A stretch of DNA of 11,261 nucleotides, taken from positions 1 through 11,261 of the forward strand of contig VBFX01000127.1 of assembly GCA_005889395.1 (NCBI GenBank), in the 5' to 3' direction. Positions 1-7,265 of the stretch are shown piece by piece; position 1 is the stretch's first letter; each line of letters starts with the position of its first letter. The notes beneath the pieces are model-generated. The model was not told where the DNA came from. It saw only the letters and a list, made by a program, of their open reading frames with translations, and made no database searches. Both the position numbers and the translations under genes were made by a program. The DNA is from Chloroflexota bacterium. GTDB taxonomy: Bacteria > Chloroflexota > Dormibacteria > CF-121.

Positions 1-62
1 CCCGTACGCCCACCACGATCTAGGAATAGATTCGCTCGGGCGCGGGTAGACTTAAAAGCGAC

Positions 63-1232
63 ATGGCCAGTTATCGCGACATGCTCAAAGCGGTCAAATC
101 ACGGATCCGTGAGGTCGACGTCCGGCAACTGGACGCCGCGCGCAACGGGTCAGGCAAGCCGGTGGTCATCGACATTCGCGAGCAGGACGAGGTGGAGCAG
201 GGCATCATTCCCGGCGCCATCCATATTCCCCGCGGCTACCTCGAGGCACGGGTGGAACAGTACGTACCCGACGTTGCAACGCCCGTCGTCGCCTACTGCG
301 CGGGAGGCAGCCGCTCCGCATTCGCGGCCGAGACGCTCCAGCAGATGGGTTACAAAGACGTCGCCTCGCTCAAGGGCGGCTTCGGGGCCTGGAAGGACGC
401 CGGACTGAACTTTGTCGTTCCCCGCGAGCTGACGCCGGCCCAGCAGAAGCGTTACAGCCGCCACGTCCTGATCCCCGAGGTGGGGAAGGAAGGTCAGCTC
501 AAGCTGCTCGATTCCAAGGTTCTGATCATCGGCGCCGGCGGCCTGGGCTCGCCCGCCGGCTATTACCTAGCCGCCGCCGGTGTAGGCACGATTGGGATCG
601 TCGATTCGGACACCGTCGACGAGAGCAACCTGCAGCGCCAGATCCTCCACAACAGCAAGCGGATCGGGCAGCCGAAGGTCGACTCGGCGAAGCAGACGCT
701 CGAGGATCTCAACCCCGACGTCAAGGTCGTCCCCTACCAGCAGCGCCTGACGCGCGACAACATCATCGAGCTCTTCAAGGACTATGACCTGATCGTCGAT
801 GGCAGCGACAATTTCCCGACCCGCTACCTCGTCAACGACGCGAGCGTGCTGTTGAAGAAAACCGTGATTCACGGCAGCATCTTCCGCTTCGACGGCCAGG
901 TGAGCGTTTTCCAGCCGTTTGTGGGACCCTGCTACCGCTGCGTCTTTCCCGAGCCACCGCCGCCGGAGCTGGCGCCGAGCTGCGACGAGGCGGGAACGCT
1001 GGGAATTCTCCCAGGCATCATCGGCTTGTTCGAAGCCAATGAGGCGGTCAAGATGCTGCTCGGTATTGGCGAGCCGCTGGTTGGCCGGCTGCTGATGATC
1101 GATGCCCTGACGGACGAGTTTCGGACGCTGCGACTGAAGCGGGATCCGAAGTGCCCGGTGTGCGGGGAGGGCGCCCACTTCAAGGACTTCGTCGACTACG
1201 AAGTCTCGACGGCGATCCCGACGCCCGCCTGA
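63..1232 (+). CDS. moeB: Rhodanese-MoeB fusion: sulfur-carrier-protein adenylyltransferase/sulfurtransferase
   Basis: This 389-aa cytoplasmic enzyme should adenylate the C-terminal Gly-Gly of a MoaD/ThiS-like sulfur carrier and supply sulfur for its thiocarboxylate, for molybdopterin, thiamine or a similar pathway. Residues about 15-120 form a rhodanese domain with persulfide cysteine Cys79 in CAGGSRS. Residues about 130-375 form the E1-like MoeB/ThiF domain: nucleotide loop GAGGLG (157-162), DSD (181-183), SDNFPTRY, and Cys307 in the SCDEAGTLG segment. Two CxxC pairs (290/293 and 364/367) form the structural zinc site. The order is unusual: in MoeZ and human MOCS3 the rhodanese is C-terminal. 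I see no Shine-Dalgarno before the ATG; a poor -10 (TAGACT, 47-52) would make the mRNA nearly leaderless. The stop overlaps the next start as TGATG, so the two genes are probably co-translated. The family is certain; the partner carrier is not in the window. Confidence 0.95.
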   Translation: MASYRDMLKAVKSRIREVDVRQLDAARNGSGKPVVIDIREQDEVEQGIIPGAIHIPRGYLEARVEQYVPDVATPVVAYCAGGSRSAFAAETLQQMGYKDVASLKGGFGAWKDAGLNFVVPRELTPAQQKRYSRHVLIPEVGKEGQLKLLDSKVLIIGAGGLGSPAGYYLAAAGVGTIGIVDSDTVDESNLQRQILHNSKRIGQPKVDSAKQTLEDLNPDVKVVPYQQRLTRDNIIELFKDYDLIVDGSDNFPTRYLVNDASVLLKKTVIHGSIFRFDGQVSVFQPFVGPCYRCVFPEPPPPELAPSCDEAGTLGILPGIIGLFEANEAVKMLLGIGEPLVGRLLMIDALTDEFRTLRLKRDPKCPVCGEGAHFKDFVDYEVSTAIPTPA

Positions 1233-1948
1233 TGCCAGATTCCCCGAACGGTCTCGCACGGGTGCTCGTGGTGATGGCACATCCGGACGATGCCGAGTTC
1301 GGCGCCGCGGGGACCGTGGCACGTTGGGCGAAGGAGGGTCGCCAGGTCACCTACCTCATCCTGACCGACGGGAACCGTGGGAGCAGCGACCCGGCGATGA
1401 CCGCGGAGCGCCTGGCCCAGATCCGCCATGCCGAGCAGCGGGCGGCAGCGATGAAGCTCGGCGTGAAGGACGTTTTCTTTCTCGGCTACGACGACGGCTC
1501 GCTGCAGCCGACGCTCGATCTGCGCCGACAGATCACGCGCTGGATCCGCCGGACCAAGCCCGACGTCGTTATGGCACCGGACCCCACTCGACGCTGGACG
1601 GGGCAGCGCTATATCAACCACCCGGACCATCGGGCGGCCGGCGACGCCACCCTGGATGCAATCATCCCGGGATCCGACACGCGGTTGGTGTTTCCCGAGC
1701 TGCTCGATGAGGGGCTGGAGCCACACCAGGTCAAAGAGATCTACCTGACGGGTTCGAACGAGCCCGATGCCTGGGTGGACATCAGCGACACGATCGATCT
1801 CAAGATCGAAGCCTTGCGCGAACACAAGAGCCAGGTCGGCGAGTGGTCCGAGCTGGAGCAAACCATCCGGGAACGGGCCGCCGAAATGGCAAAGGGCCAG
1901 GACTTTCCGGTCGCGGAAGGTTTCAAGTACTTCAAGCTGCACGAGTAA
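1232..1948 (+). CDS. PIG-L/LmbE family zinc-dependent deacetylase
   Basis: This 238-aa protein belongs to the PIG-L (LmbE) superfamily, which removes N-acetyl groups from GlcNAc-type substrates such as GlcNAc-inositol, bacillithiol and mycothiol precursors, or glycopeptide sugars. The zinc motif AHPDDAE is near the N-terminus (His17, Asp20), and the second signature HPDH is at 130-133. A TDGNRG loop (45-50) and a GYDDG loop (85-89) are also typical of the family. The ATG at 1232 overlaps the moeB stop by one base; a longer reading from 1151 is rejected because its extra 27 residues lie inside the moeB zinc region and precede the family's usual N-terminus. The substrate cannot be read from sequence, and co-transcription with moeB does not define one. 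Its TAA is followed, in the same frame, by a further coding-like stretch described in the next entry. Confidence 0.93.
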   Translation: MPDSPNGLARVLVVMAHPDDAEFGAAGTVARWAKEGRQVTYLILTDGNRGSSDPAMTAERLAQIRHAEQRAAAMKLGVKDVFFLGYDDGSLQPTLDLRRQITRWIRRTKPDVVMAPDPTRRWTGQRYINHPDHRAAGDATLDAIIPGSDTRLVFPELLDEGLEPHQVKEIYLTGSNEPDAWVDISDTIDLKIEALREHKSQVGEWSELEQTIRERAAEMAKGQDFPVAEGFKYFKLHE

Positions 1949-2335
1949 AAAGACCGCATCATCGAGGAAAACGAGTGCGAGGTCGCCGTCCAGGAGCGTT
2001 TCAAGCCCCCGAAATCGGGAACCTGGGTTCGCATCACAACCGTCGAAGGTGATCCGGCGAGAGTTAACGAGGCGATATCCGACTACAAGGCCAATGCCGT
2101 GCCGACTGTCCAGAAGCAGCCCGGCGCACGGGCGGCGATCCTACTGGTCGACCGCAAGGCCGGCAAAAGCTTCTCGGGCACGATCTGGGATACGGAGAAG
2201 GACCTCCAGAACAGCGAAGCCGCCGTCGCCGGGATCCGCAAGGACATTGCCAGCAAGGCGGGCGCGCCGGGTCCGAAGGTCGAGGCCCTCGAGATCCTCT
2301 ACACAGAGATTCCGGCGGCCGTCGTCTCTCGTTAG
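1949..2335 (+). CDS. Start-less ORF: antibiotic-biosynthesis-monooxygenase-like (dimeric alpha/beta barrel) domain
   Basis: The reading frame continues open from just after the deacetylase TAA for 128 codons. From about 2021 it looks like a small ferredoxin-fold barrel domain of the ABM type: strand TWVRITTVEG, a helix DPARVNEAISDYKAN, PTVQKQPGARAAILLVDRKAGKS, the strand SGTIWDTEKD, a second helix and a final LEILYTEIP strand. No ATG, GTG or TTG lies in this frame before GTG 2099, and starting there would remove the first strand and helix, so that start gives only a 78-aa remnant. Explanations include a non-canonical start (for example ATC near 1958), read-through of the TAA as a 3' domain of the deacetylase, a lost start codon, or a sequence error. 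The codons look well used throughout, and a strong terminator follows. Function is unknown; relatives range from heme oxygenases to stress proteins. Confidence 0.5.
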   Translation, partial: KDRIIEENECEVAVQERFKPPKSGTWVRITTVEGDPARVNEAISDYKANAVPTVQKQPGARAAILLVDRKAGKSFSGTIWDTEKDLQNSEAAVAGIRKDIASKAGAPGPKVEALEILYTEIPAAVVSR

Positions 2336-2342
2336 AGCATCC

Positions 2343-2376
2343 GGGCTCAGGGACCGGTTCGGTTCCTGAGCCCTTT
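2343..2376 (+). terminator. Intrinsic terminator of the moeB block
   Basis: A 14-bp stem (GGGCTCAGGGACCG, 2343-2356, against CGGTTCCTGAGCCC, 2360-2373, with one G-U pair) closes a three-base GTT loop and is followed by TTT and a pyrimidine run. It starts eight bases after the TAG at 2333 and insulates the upstream block from the SOS-type promoter that follows. Confidence 0.85.
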
Positions 2377-2380
2377 CCCC

Positions 2381-2409
2381 TTGCGCGGCGAACATATGTT
2401 CGCTAAGAT
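2381..2409 (+). promoter_or_regulatory. Predicted sigma-70-type promoter of mrfAB
   Basis: TTGCGC (2381-2386) and TAAGAT (2404-2409) resemble -35 and -10 elements with exactly 17 bp between them. Transcription would be expected to begin near 2416-2417, directly at the mrfA ATG (2418), so the transcript would be leaderless or almost so; no Shine-Dalgarno is present. Each hexamer is only a partial consensus match (3/6 and 4/6), but spacing and position fit well with the operator between them. Confidence 0.55.
2389..2402. promoter_or_regulatory. LexA operator (SOS box, Gram-positive type)
   Basis: CGAACATATGTTCG is a perfect 14-bp palindrome and matches the Bacillus/Mycobacterium LexA consensus CGAAC-N4-GTTCG in every fixed position. 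It lies in the 17-bp spacer between the predicted -35 and -10 of the mrfAB promoter, where bound LexA would block RNA polymerase. It is the only GAAC-N4-GTTC site I noticed in the window. The motif is seen directly; LexA binding is inferred. Confidence 0.82.
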
Positions 2410-2417
2410 GCTCAGGC

Positions 2418-4694
2418 ATGTCGGTCGAGATGGTGCTGGATCGACTTCTCGTTCAGGATGAATTCCGCCGCCATCTGACGCTCGACCATACCCTGCCGGC
2501 CCGCCAGGCCCGCTACGCCGGTTTTCCCGATTCGCTGGATACGCGCCTGGGCCAGGCACTGGCGGCCCGCGGGATCACCCGCCTCTACACGCATCAGGCC
2601 GACGCGACCAGCCTCGCGCTCGCCGGCAAGGACCTGGTCGTGGTGACGCCGACGGCCTCCGGGAAAACCGCGTGCTACAACCTGCCGGTCTTGCAAGCGA
2701 TGCTCAAGGACCCCGAGGCCAGGGCGCTCTACCTGTTTCCGACCAAGGCGCTGGCCCAGGACCAGCTGGCCGAGCTTCACGGCCTCGTCGGCGAGATGAA
2801 GGTCGATCTCAAGACCTACACGTACGACGGCGATACGCCGGTGAGCGCCCGCCAGGCGATCCGCCAGGCAGGCCACATCGTCGTGACCAACCCCGACATG
2901 TTGCACACGGGTGTGCTGCCCCATCACACCCGCTGGGTGAAGCTGTTCGCCAACCTTCGCTACGTCGTGATCGATGAGCTGCACGCCTATCGCGGCGTCT
3001 TCGGCAGCCACCTGGCCAACGTGCTGCGCCGTTTGTGGCGCGTCTGCGCGTTCTACGACAGCCATCCCGTCGTGATCTGTTGCTCGGCGACGATCGCCAA
3101 TCCGAAAGAGCTGGCCGAACGCTTGACCGGCCGCCTGATGACGCTGGTCGACGACAACGGCGCCCCCAGCGGGCCCAAGCGTCTGCTCTTCTACAACCCG
3201 CCGGTCGTCAATCGCGAGCTCGGCATCCGGCGCTCGTCCACGCTTGAGAGCCAGAAGATCGCCGAGGCGTTTCTGCGCGGCGGGGTGCAAACCATCGTCT
3301 TCGGACGCACGCGCCTGCAGGTCGAAATCCTGCTCAGCTATCTGCAGGAGTCGCTCGCCAACCGGCTGGGCAAAACCGGGACAATCCGCGGCTACCGCGG
3401 TGGGTACCTGCCGTTGCAGCGGCGCGAGATCGAGCACGGCTTGCGGGACGGATCGGTCCGCGGCGTGGTCAGCACCAACGCGCTCGAGCTCGGGATCGAC
3501 ATCGGGCACCTCGACGCCGCGGTTCTCTGCGGCTACCCGGGGACGATTGCCAGCGCCTGGCAGCAGATCGGCCGCGCCGGCAGGCGCCGTTGTGCCGCGG
3601 CCGCGGTCTATGTGGCATCGAGCAGCCCGCTCGATCAATACCTCGTCAACCATCCCGAGTATTTCCTCGGAAGAGACCCGGAGCAGGGACTGATCGACCC
3701 GGACAACCTGTTGATCCTCAGCGCGCACCTCCAGGCCGCGACCTTCGAGCTGCCGCTGTCGAACGGCGAACCATTCGGTCAGGCGCCGGTCGCGGAACTG
3801 CTGCGCATCCTGGAAGAAGACGGCGCGGTCCACCAGGCGGGCGATACCTGGCACTGGAGTGCCGATGCCTTTCCCGCCGAAGGCGTCAGCCTGCGCAGCG
3901 CCAACGCGGACAACGTCGTCATCGTCGACGTCACCAGGGGCGCCAGCGTCGTTGGCGAGATGGACCAATTCTCAGCCCCCGTCTTCCTGCACGAGGAAGC
4001 GATCTACCTGCACGAGGGCCTCCAGTACCACGTGGACCGGCTCGACTGGGAGGAGAAGAAAGCCTACGTGCGGCCGGTCAAGGTCGACTACTACACCGAC
4101 GCCAACCTGGCCGTCAGTATCAAGGTGCTCGAGACGTTTCAGAGCCGTCCACCGGAGCCGCTCGCGGTCCATCACGGCGAGGTGCGGGTGACGGCGCTGC
4201 CCACCATCTTCAAGAAGATCCGCTTCCACACCCACGAGAACATCGGATCGGGCCCCATCAGCCTGCCGGAACAGCAATTGCACACGACCGCGTTCTGGCT
4301 CGAGATACCTGCCGAGGTCGCCCGCCAGGTTCCCCGCGCGGCCATGCAGGGCGGCCTGCAGGGGTTGGCGAACGTCGTCACGCAGGTGGCGTGTCTTTTC
4401 CTGATGTGCGACGCGCGGGACCTCGGTGCCTATGCCGAGACGCGGGCGCCGCACACGGGCACGCCGGCCGTCTTCGTCTATGAGCGCTACCCGGGTGGCG
4501 TCGGGATGAGCGCGCGGCTCTTCGAGATGGCGGGTGCTGTGATGGCGGCCGCGCACGACCTGGTCTCGCAGTGCGGCTGCGAGAGTGGCTGCCCATCGTG
4601 CGTTGGCCCGGCGCTGGAGGTGGGGGAGGAGGGGAAGGCGGTCGCCCTGCGCCTGCTCGAACTGGCGGCCCTGGTTCCCGCGCCGGCGCGGTGA
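2418..4694 (+). CDS. mrfA: MrfA/YprA-type DUF1998 superfamily 2 DNA helicase
   Basis: This 758-aa helicase matches the Bacillus subtilis MrfA (YprA) family in length and layout. MrfA is a 3'-5' DNA helicase working with the exonuclease MrfB in a UvrABC-independent pathway that removes mitomycin C lesions. The N-terminal RecA lobe carries Walker A TPTASGKT (GKT 82-84), the DELH box (186-189) and SAT motif (223-225). The second lobe has STNALELGIDIG and the arginine-finger motif QIGRAGRR (383-390). The C-terminal DUF1998 part ends with a cysteine cluster (Cys719, 721, 725, 728), expected to bind a metal and reported as important in the Bacillus protein. The ATG at 2418 is chosen because it directly follows the promoter and the protein then begins with a normal family N-terminus (LVQDEFRRHLTLDHTLPAR). 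A Lhr-like role is less likely given the mrfB neighbour. Confidence 0.93.
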   Translation: MSVEMVLDRLLVQDEFRRHLTLDHTLPARQARYAGFPDSLDTRLGQALAARGITRLYTHQADATSLALAGKDLVVVTPTASGKTACYNLPVLQAMLKDPEARALYLFPTKALAQDQLAELHGLVGEMKVDLKTYTYDGDTPVSARQAIRQAGHIVVTNPDMLHTGVLPHHTRWVKLFANLRYVVIDELHAYRGVFGSHLANVLRRLWRVCAFYDSHPVVICCSATIANPKELAERLTGRLMTLVDDNGAPSGPKRLLFYNPPVVNRELGIRRSSTLESQKIAEAFLRGGVQTIVFGRTRLQVEILLSYLQESLANRLGKTGTIRGYRGGYLPLQRREIEHGLRDGSVRGVVSTNALELGIDIGHLDAAVLCGYPGTIASAWQQIGRAGRRRCAAAAVYVASSSPLDQYLVNHPEYFLGRDPEQGLIDPDNLLILSAHLQAATFELPLSNGEPFGQAPVAELLRILEEDGAVHQAGDTWHWSADAFPAEGVSLRSANADNVVIVDVTRGASVVGEMDQFSAPVFLHEEAIYLHEGLQYHVDRLDWEEKKAYVRPVKVDYYTDANLAVSIKVLETFQSRPPEPLAVHHGEVRVTALPTIFKKIRFHTHENIGSGPISLPEQQLHTTAFWLEIPAEVARQVPRAAMQGGLQGLANVVTQVACLFLMCDARDLGAYAETRAPHTGTPAVFVYERYPGGVGMSARLFEMAGAVMAAAHDLVSQCGCESGCPSCVGPALEVGEEGKAVALRLLELAALVPAPAR

Positions 4695-5935
4695 CCGCCG
4701 ACCTCGTTGCCCTGCGCGAGCGCATCGCCGCCATCACCGCGCGCCCAAGGGTAGCTCGAACATTACATTCGGCAACTTCTCCCTCCCCCACTGGAGGAGC
4801 GCAGGGTGGGGGCGCCTTCAAGGCCCTGCCGGCCAACTGCATCGAAGAAGTGACGCCGTTTGGGCCGGTCGTGGTGCGGCGGGAATGGTTCCCGAACGAT
4901 GGCGACCGCGGCGTCGAGGCGCTCGCCGCCTGTCTCGGCCTGGCGCCGGATGATCTGCGACGGCCGCTGTTCCTCGACACCGAAACGACCGGGCTGTCCG
5001 GCGGCACCGGTACAGTCGCCTTCCTCGTCGGGCTCGCCTGGCGCGAGGCGGACGGTTTGACACTCGCCCAGTACTTTCTCCGCGACTTCAACGAGGAGAA
5101 TGCGCTGCTCTGGGCGGTCGGACAGTGCGTGAGCGAGGCCGGCGTGCTCGTCAGCTACAACGGCCGCTGTTTCGATTGGCCGTTGTTGCAAACTCGCCTC
5201 GTAATGCGTCGCGCCGAGTGGCCGTCACCACCGCACTTCGACCTGCTGACGATGGCTCGCCGCATTTTCAAGCCGCGACTGCCGGACTGCGCACTGCAGA
5301 CCATCGAGCAGGCGGTACTCGACCTGCATCGCGCCGACGACCTGCCGGGAAGTTTGATTCCGAGCCGATACTTCGCCTGGCTGCGCGACGGTGATCCCCA
5401 CGTCCTGGATCCGGTCTTTACCCATAACCGGCAGGACGTGCTGTCGATGGCGCTGTTGCTCGCTCGTTTCGAGGCAGTCCTCCGAGGCTCCGACGATCTT
5501 CATCCACTCGATCGGTTCGGGCGCGCTCGCTTTTTGGAATTACGTGGCTTTCACGACGACGCGATTAGCGCGTACCGCCAGCTCTGGCAGCTTCGCCCGA
5601 AGGGAGCAATGCCGGTGTTGGGGGGAGCGCTTGGCCTACGACTGGCACGCCTGCTGCGACGGCAGGGCTGCTGGGAGGAAGCTCGATTGATCCTCGAAGA
5701 GTGCTGGCGCACGCAGTCGTACCCCTATCCCGTCGCGATCGAGCTGGCGAAATTGCTCGAACACCAGGCGCGCGACCTCAGAGCGGCTCGGCGCATTGTC
5801 GGCGACGCCCTCCGCCTACTGGCGCTGGCGGCCGTGCCGAACCCGCAATGGCGGGCCGATCTGGAGCGGCGCCTGCAGCGGTTGGATCGCCGGATGATGG
5901 GACCGGCGTCCCTCAGCCTGCTCTATGCCGGCTGA
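4691..5935 (+). CDS. mrfB: MrfB/YprB-type RNase H-like (DEDD) exonuclease with TPR-like C-terminus
   Basis: This 414-aa protein is the expected partner of MrfA: a metal-dependent exonuclease acting on DNA after helicase unwinding at mitomycin-type adducts. Motif I is FLDTETTGLSGGTGT with Asp96 and Glu98, motif II is SYNGRCFDW with Asp162, and motif III is THNRQDVLSM with His245 and Asp249, as in the YprB/RNase_H_2 family. Residues about 275-395 are helical repeats resembling TPRs (RGFHDDAISAYRQLWQLRP and two further units). The GTG at 4691 overlaps the mrfA stop as GTGA, so I prefer it to the GTG at 4571, which would add 40 low-complexity residues read from the mrfA cysteine-cluster region. 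Its length is close to that of the Bacillus protein (about 410 aa). The linker at residues about 30-41 is Gly/Ser/Pro-rich and coincides with a small inverted repeat. Translational coupling to mrfA implies shared SOS control. Confidence 0.92.
   Translation: MTADLVALRERIAAITARPRVARTLHSATSPSPTGGAQGGGAFKALPANCIEEVTPFGPVVVRREWFPNDGDRGVEALAACLGLAPDDLRRPLFLDTETTGLSGGTGTVAFLVGLAWREADGLTLAQYFLRDFNEENALLWAVGQCVSEAGVLVSYNGRCFDWPLLQTRLVMRRAEWPSPPHFDLLTMARRIFKPRLPDCALQTIEQAVLDLHRADDLPGSLIPSRYFAWLRDGDPHVLDPVFTHNRQDVLSMALLLARFEAVLRGSDDLHPLDRFGRARFLELRGFHDDAISAYRQLWQLRPKGAMPVLGGALGLRLARLLRRQGCWEEARLILEECWRTQSYPYPVAIELAKLLEHQARDLRAARRIVGDALRLLALAAVPNPQWRADLERRLQRLDRRMMGPASLSLLYAG
4785..4812. repeat. Small GC inverted repeat inside mrfB
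   Basis: CCCCCAC (4785-4791) and GTGGGGG (4806-4812) form a perfect 7-bp inverted repeat around a purine-rich loop. It sits in a C/G-run segment that encodes the Pro/Gly-rich linker between the N-terminal helix and the nuclease domain of MrfB. The flanking bases CATTACATTC just upstream are locally AT-richer than the gene. It could be a small palindromic insertion element or simple local slippage; copies elsewhere in the genome would decide. Confidence 0.35.
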
Positions 5936-5974
5936 GCCGAATTCGTCGTCGCTAGACGGCCAGGCGGGTCAGCG

Positions 5975-7124
5975 TCACAGCCAGCGATCCCCAGGAAGCC
6001 CAGAGCTGCAGTCCGGTTCGGCGACCGAGTCGAAACCGATCAGTTGGCCCTGGCGTACGCTGTCGCCGGCTTTCACCTGGAACCCCAGCAGGTGGCCATA
6101 AAGCGAGAAGAAGTTGTTGCGGTGCGCGACGATGATGTAGTTGCCATAGCCGACCAGCTGGCCGTTGAGCAGGCTTGAGTCGGCCGCCACCACGACGCCG
6201 TCATCGGCGGCAAGGATTGGAGAGCCCTGCTTGTAGGCGACGTCGACGCCGGTATGGAAGTGAGGGTAGCCAAACCCGGGCGGCTCGAACGATTGAGTGC
6301 AGGGGCCGAAGACGAGCGTGATGCTGCCCTGCTGCAGCGGCCAAACGAGCGGGTATTTCGTCGAGTGGTTCGCGCCGGCATTGGGCAGCGTGAAGAGGTT
6401 GTGCTGCATCCAGAACTGTGCCTGTTGCCAGGCGGCCTGCTCGGCCTCGGCGATCAGCTGATCCTGGCGGGCGATTTCCATGTCGGCAATCCGTTGCGCG
6501 AGCGCGGCCGACTGGCCGTTGATGGCCACCAGCTCCCACTTCACCTGGGCAATGCTCTGGCGCAGCCGGTTCTCGAGGTCCTGCTGGTGCGCCTGCTTGC
6601 TGGCTACGCAACAGGAGGTCGACCTGGTGGATGTGGTCGATGAGCCGGTTGGAAAGGTAGGTCAGGTGCTCGATGGCGACGGCCCGGTTGAGGAACCCCT
6701 GGAAATCGGGAGCCGCCAGCAGTTGGGCCAGAGGGTCCGCGTTGGTTTTGTAGACACTCCGGACGAAGGTCGCGTATTCGGCCTTGGTCTTGCGCAGCTC
6801 TTGCTGCTCCTCCGCGATCTGGGCGTCGAGCGCCGCGATCTGGCGCTCCAGCTCGGCGATCCGCCGCTCGGTGGCGGCAATCTTGTCCATCGTCTGGTTG
6901 ATGGTGTCGCGCGTCTCCTGGAGCTGCTGCAGCAGCGCAATCTCCTGGGCCTGGGCCTTCTGAAGGTTGTCCCGCAGGTCGCCCTTCAGTTTGTTGATGG
7001 TCTGGAGCCGGGCCAGGGCGTCCGCAATGTCATCGGCTGCCGCCGGCAGCGCGGTGGCGAACAAAAGGCTGACCCCCACGCCTCCCGCCACGAGCAGGCG
7101 GAAGGCGGTCCCCCTCAGACCCAT
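5975..7124 (-). pseudogene. EnvC-like secreted coiled-coil LytM/M23 protein, frameshifted
   Basis: The coding strand starts at ATG 7124 with a signal peptide (MGLRGTAFRLLVAGGVGVSL, cut near Ala30-Asp31), then a long coiled coil (roughly residues 35-130) and a FQGFLNRAVAIEHLTYLSNRL segment. The frame breaks near 6605-6625: LLLRS must shift by one base to resume as SKQAHQQDLENRLRQS. The second part (read to 5975) is a LytM/M23 peptidase domain with HFHTGVD (His codon at 6254-6256) and SLYGHL. After GQLIGFD the reading looks wrong; a second shift at the CC pair 6025-6026 would give GRRTGLQLWASWGSL and end at 5953. That ending aligns with the family TGPHLHF segment but lacks its HxH ligands, as in regulatory EnvC-type domains that activate amidases. 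Two lesions suggest either decay or base-call errors in one gene. A weak - strand promoter lies at 7146-7175. Convergent with mrfB. Confidence 0.72.
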
Positions 7125-7145
7125 CGTGAAAGTGATAGCGCCGGA

Positions 7146-7175
7146 GTCTTACGGCCTTCCCCGCGACTCTGTCAC
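7146..7175 (-). promoter_or_regulatory. Possible promoter of the EnvC-like gene
   Basis: On the - strand GTGACA (7175-7170) and TAAGAC (7151-7146) are separated by 18 bp and lie about 20 bp upstream of the ATG at 7124. The matches are moderate and GC-rich sequence gives such hits by chance, so this is tentative. Confidence 0.25.
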
Positions 7176-7247
7176 GGAGCCGCCACGCACCGGTAACGCG
7201 GGGTCACGCCTGCCCCGAATTGGCCCGATCCCAAGATCAGCGCTGGC

Positions 7248-7253
7248 TATAAT
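7248..7253 (+). promoter_or_regulatory. -10 box of the tRNA-Gly promoter
   Basis: TATAAT is a perfect -10 consensus. Transcription would start near 7260, six bases before the mature tRNA 5' end. No good -35 hexamer sits 16-18 bp upstream; TTGGCC at 7220-7225 is 22 bp away and therefore too far. Confidence 0.7.
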
Positions 7254-7265
7254 GCGTGACGCAAC

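Noticed and set aside
567..1322. 251-codon - strand frame
   Set aside because: Antisense shadow of moeB; no recognisable motif.
2412..3968. Long 518-codon open frame on the - strand opposite mrfA
   Set aside because: It mirrors the mrfA codons in GC-rich DNA, shows no domain, and its composition (Asp/Val/Gln/Arg-rich) is typical of an antisense shadow.
4571..4690. Upstream GTG start for mrfB
   Set aside because: It would add 40 Gly/Arg-rich residues read out of frame from the mrfA cysteine cluster; GTG 4691 with the 4-base stop overlap is far more natural.
6600..6626. Programmed ribosomal frameshift in the EnvC-like gene
   Set aside because: No slippery sequence, in-frame stop or downstream stimulator is visible, and a second suspected shift in the same gene points to mutation or read error.
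7220..7253. TTGGCC as the -35 element for the tRNA promoter
   Set aside because: The spacing to TATAAT is 22 bp, outside the usual 16-19 bp.
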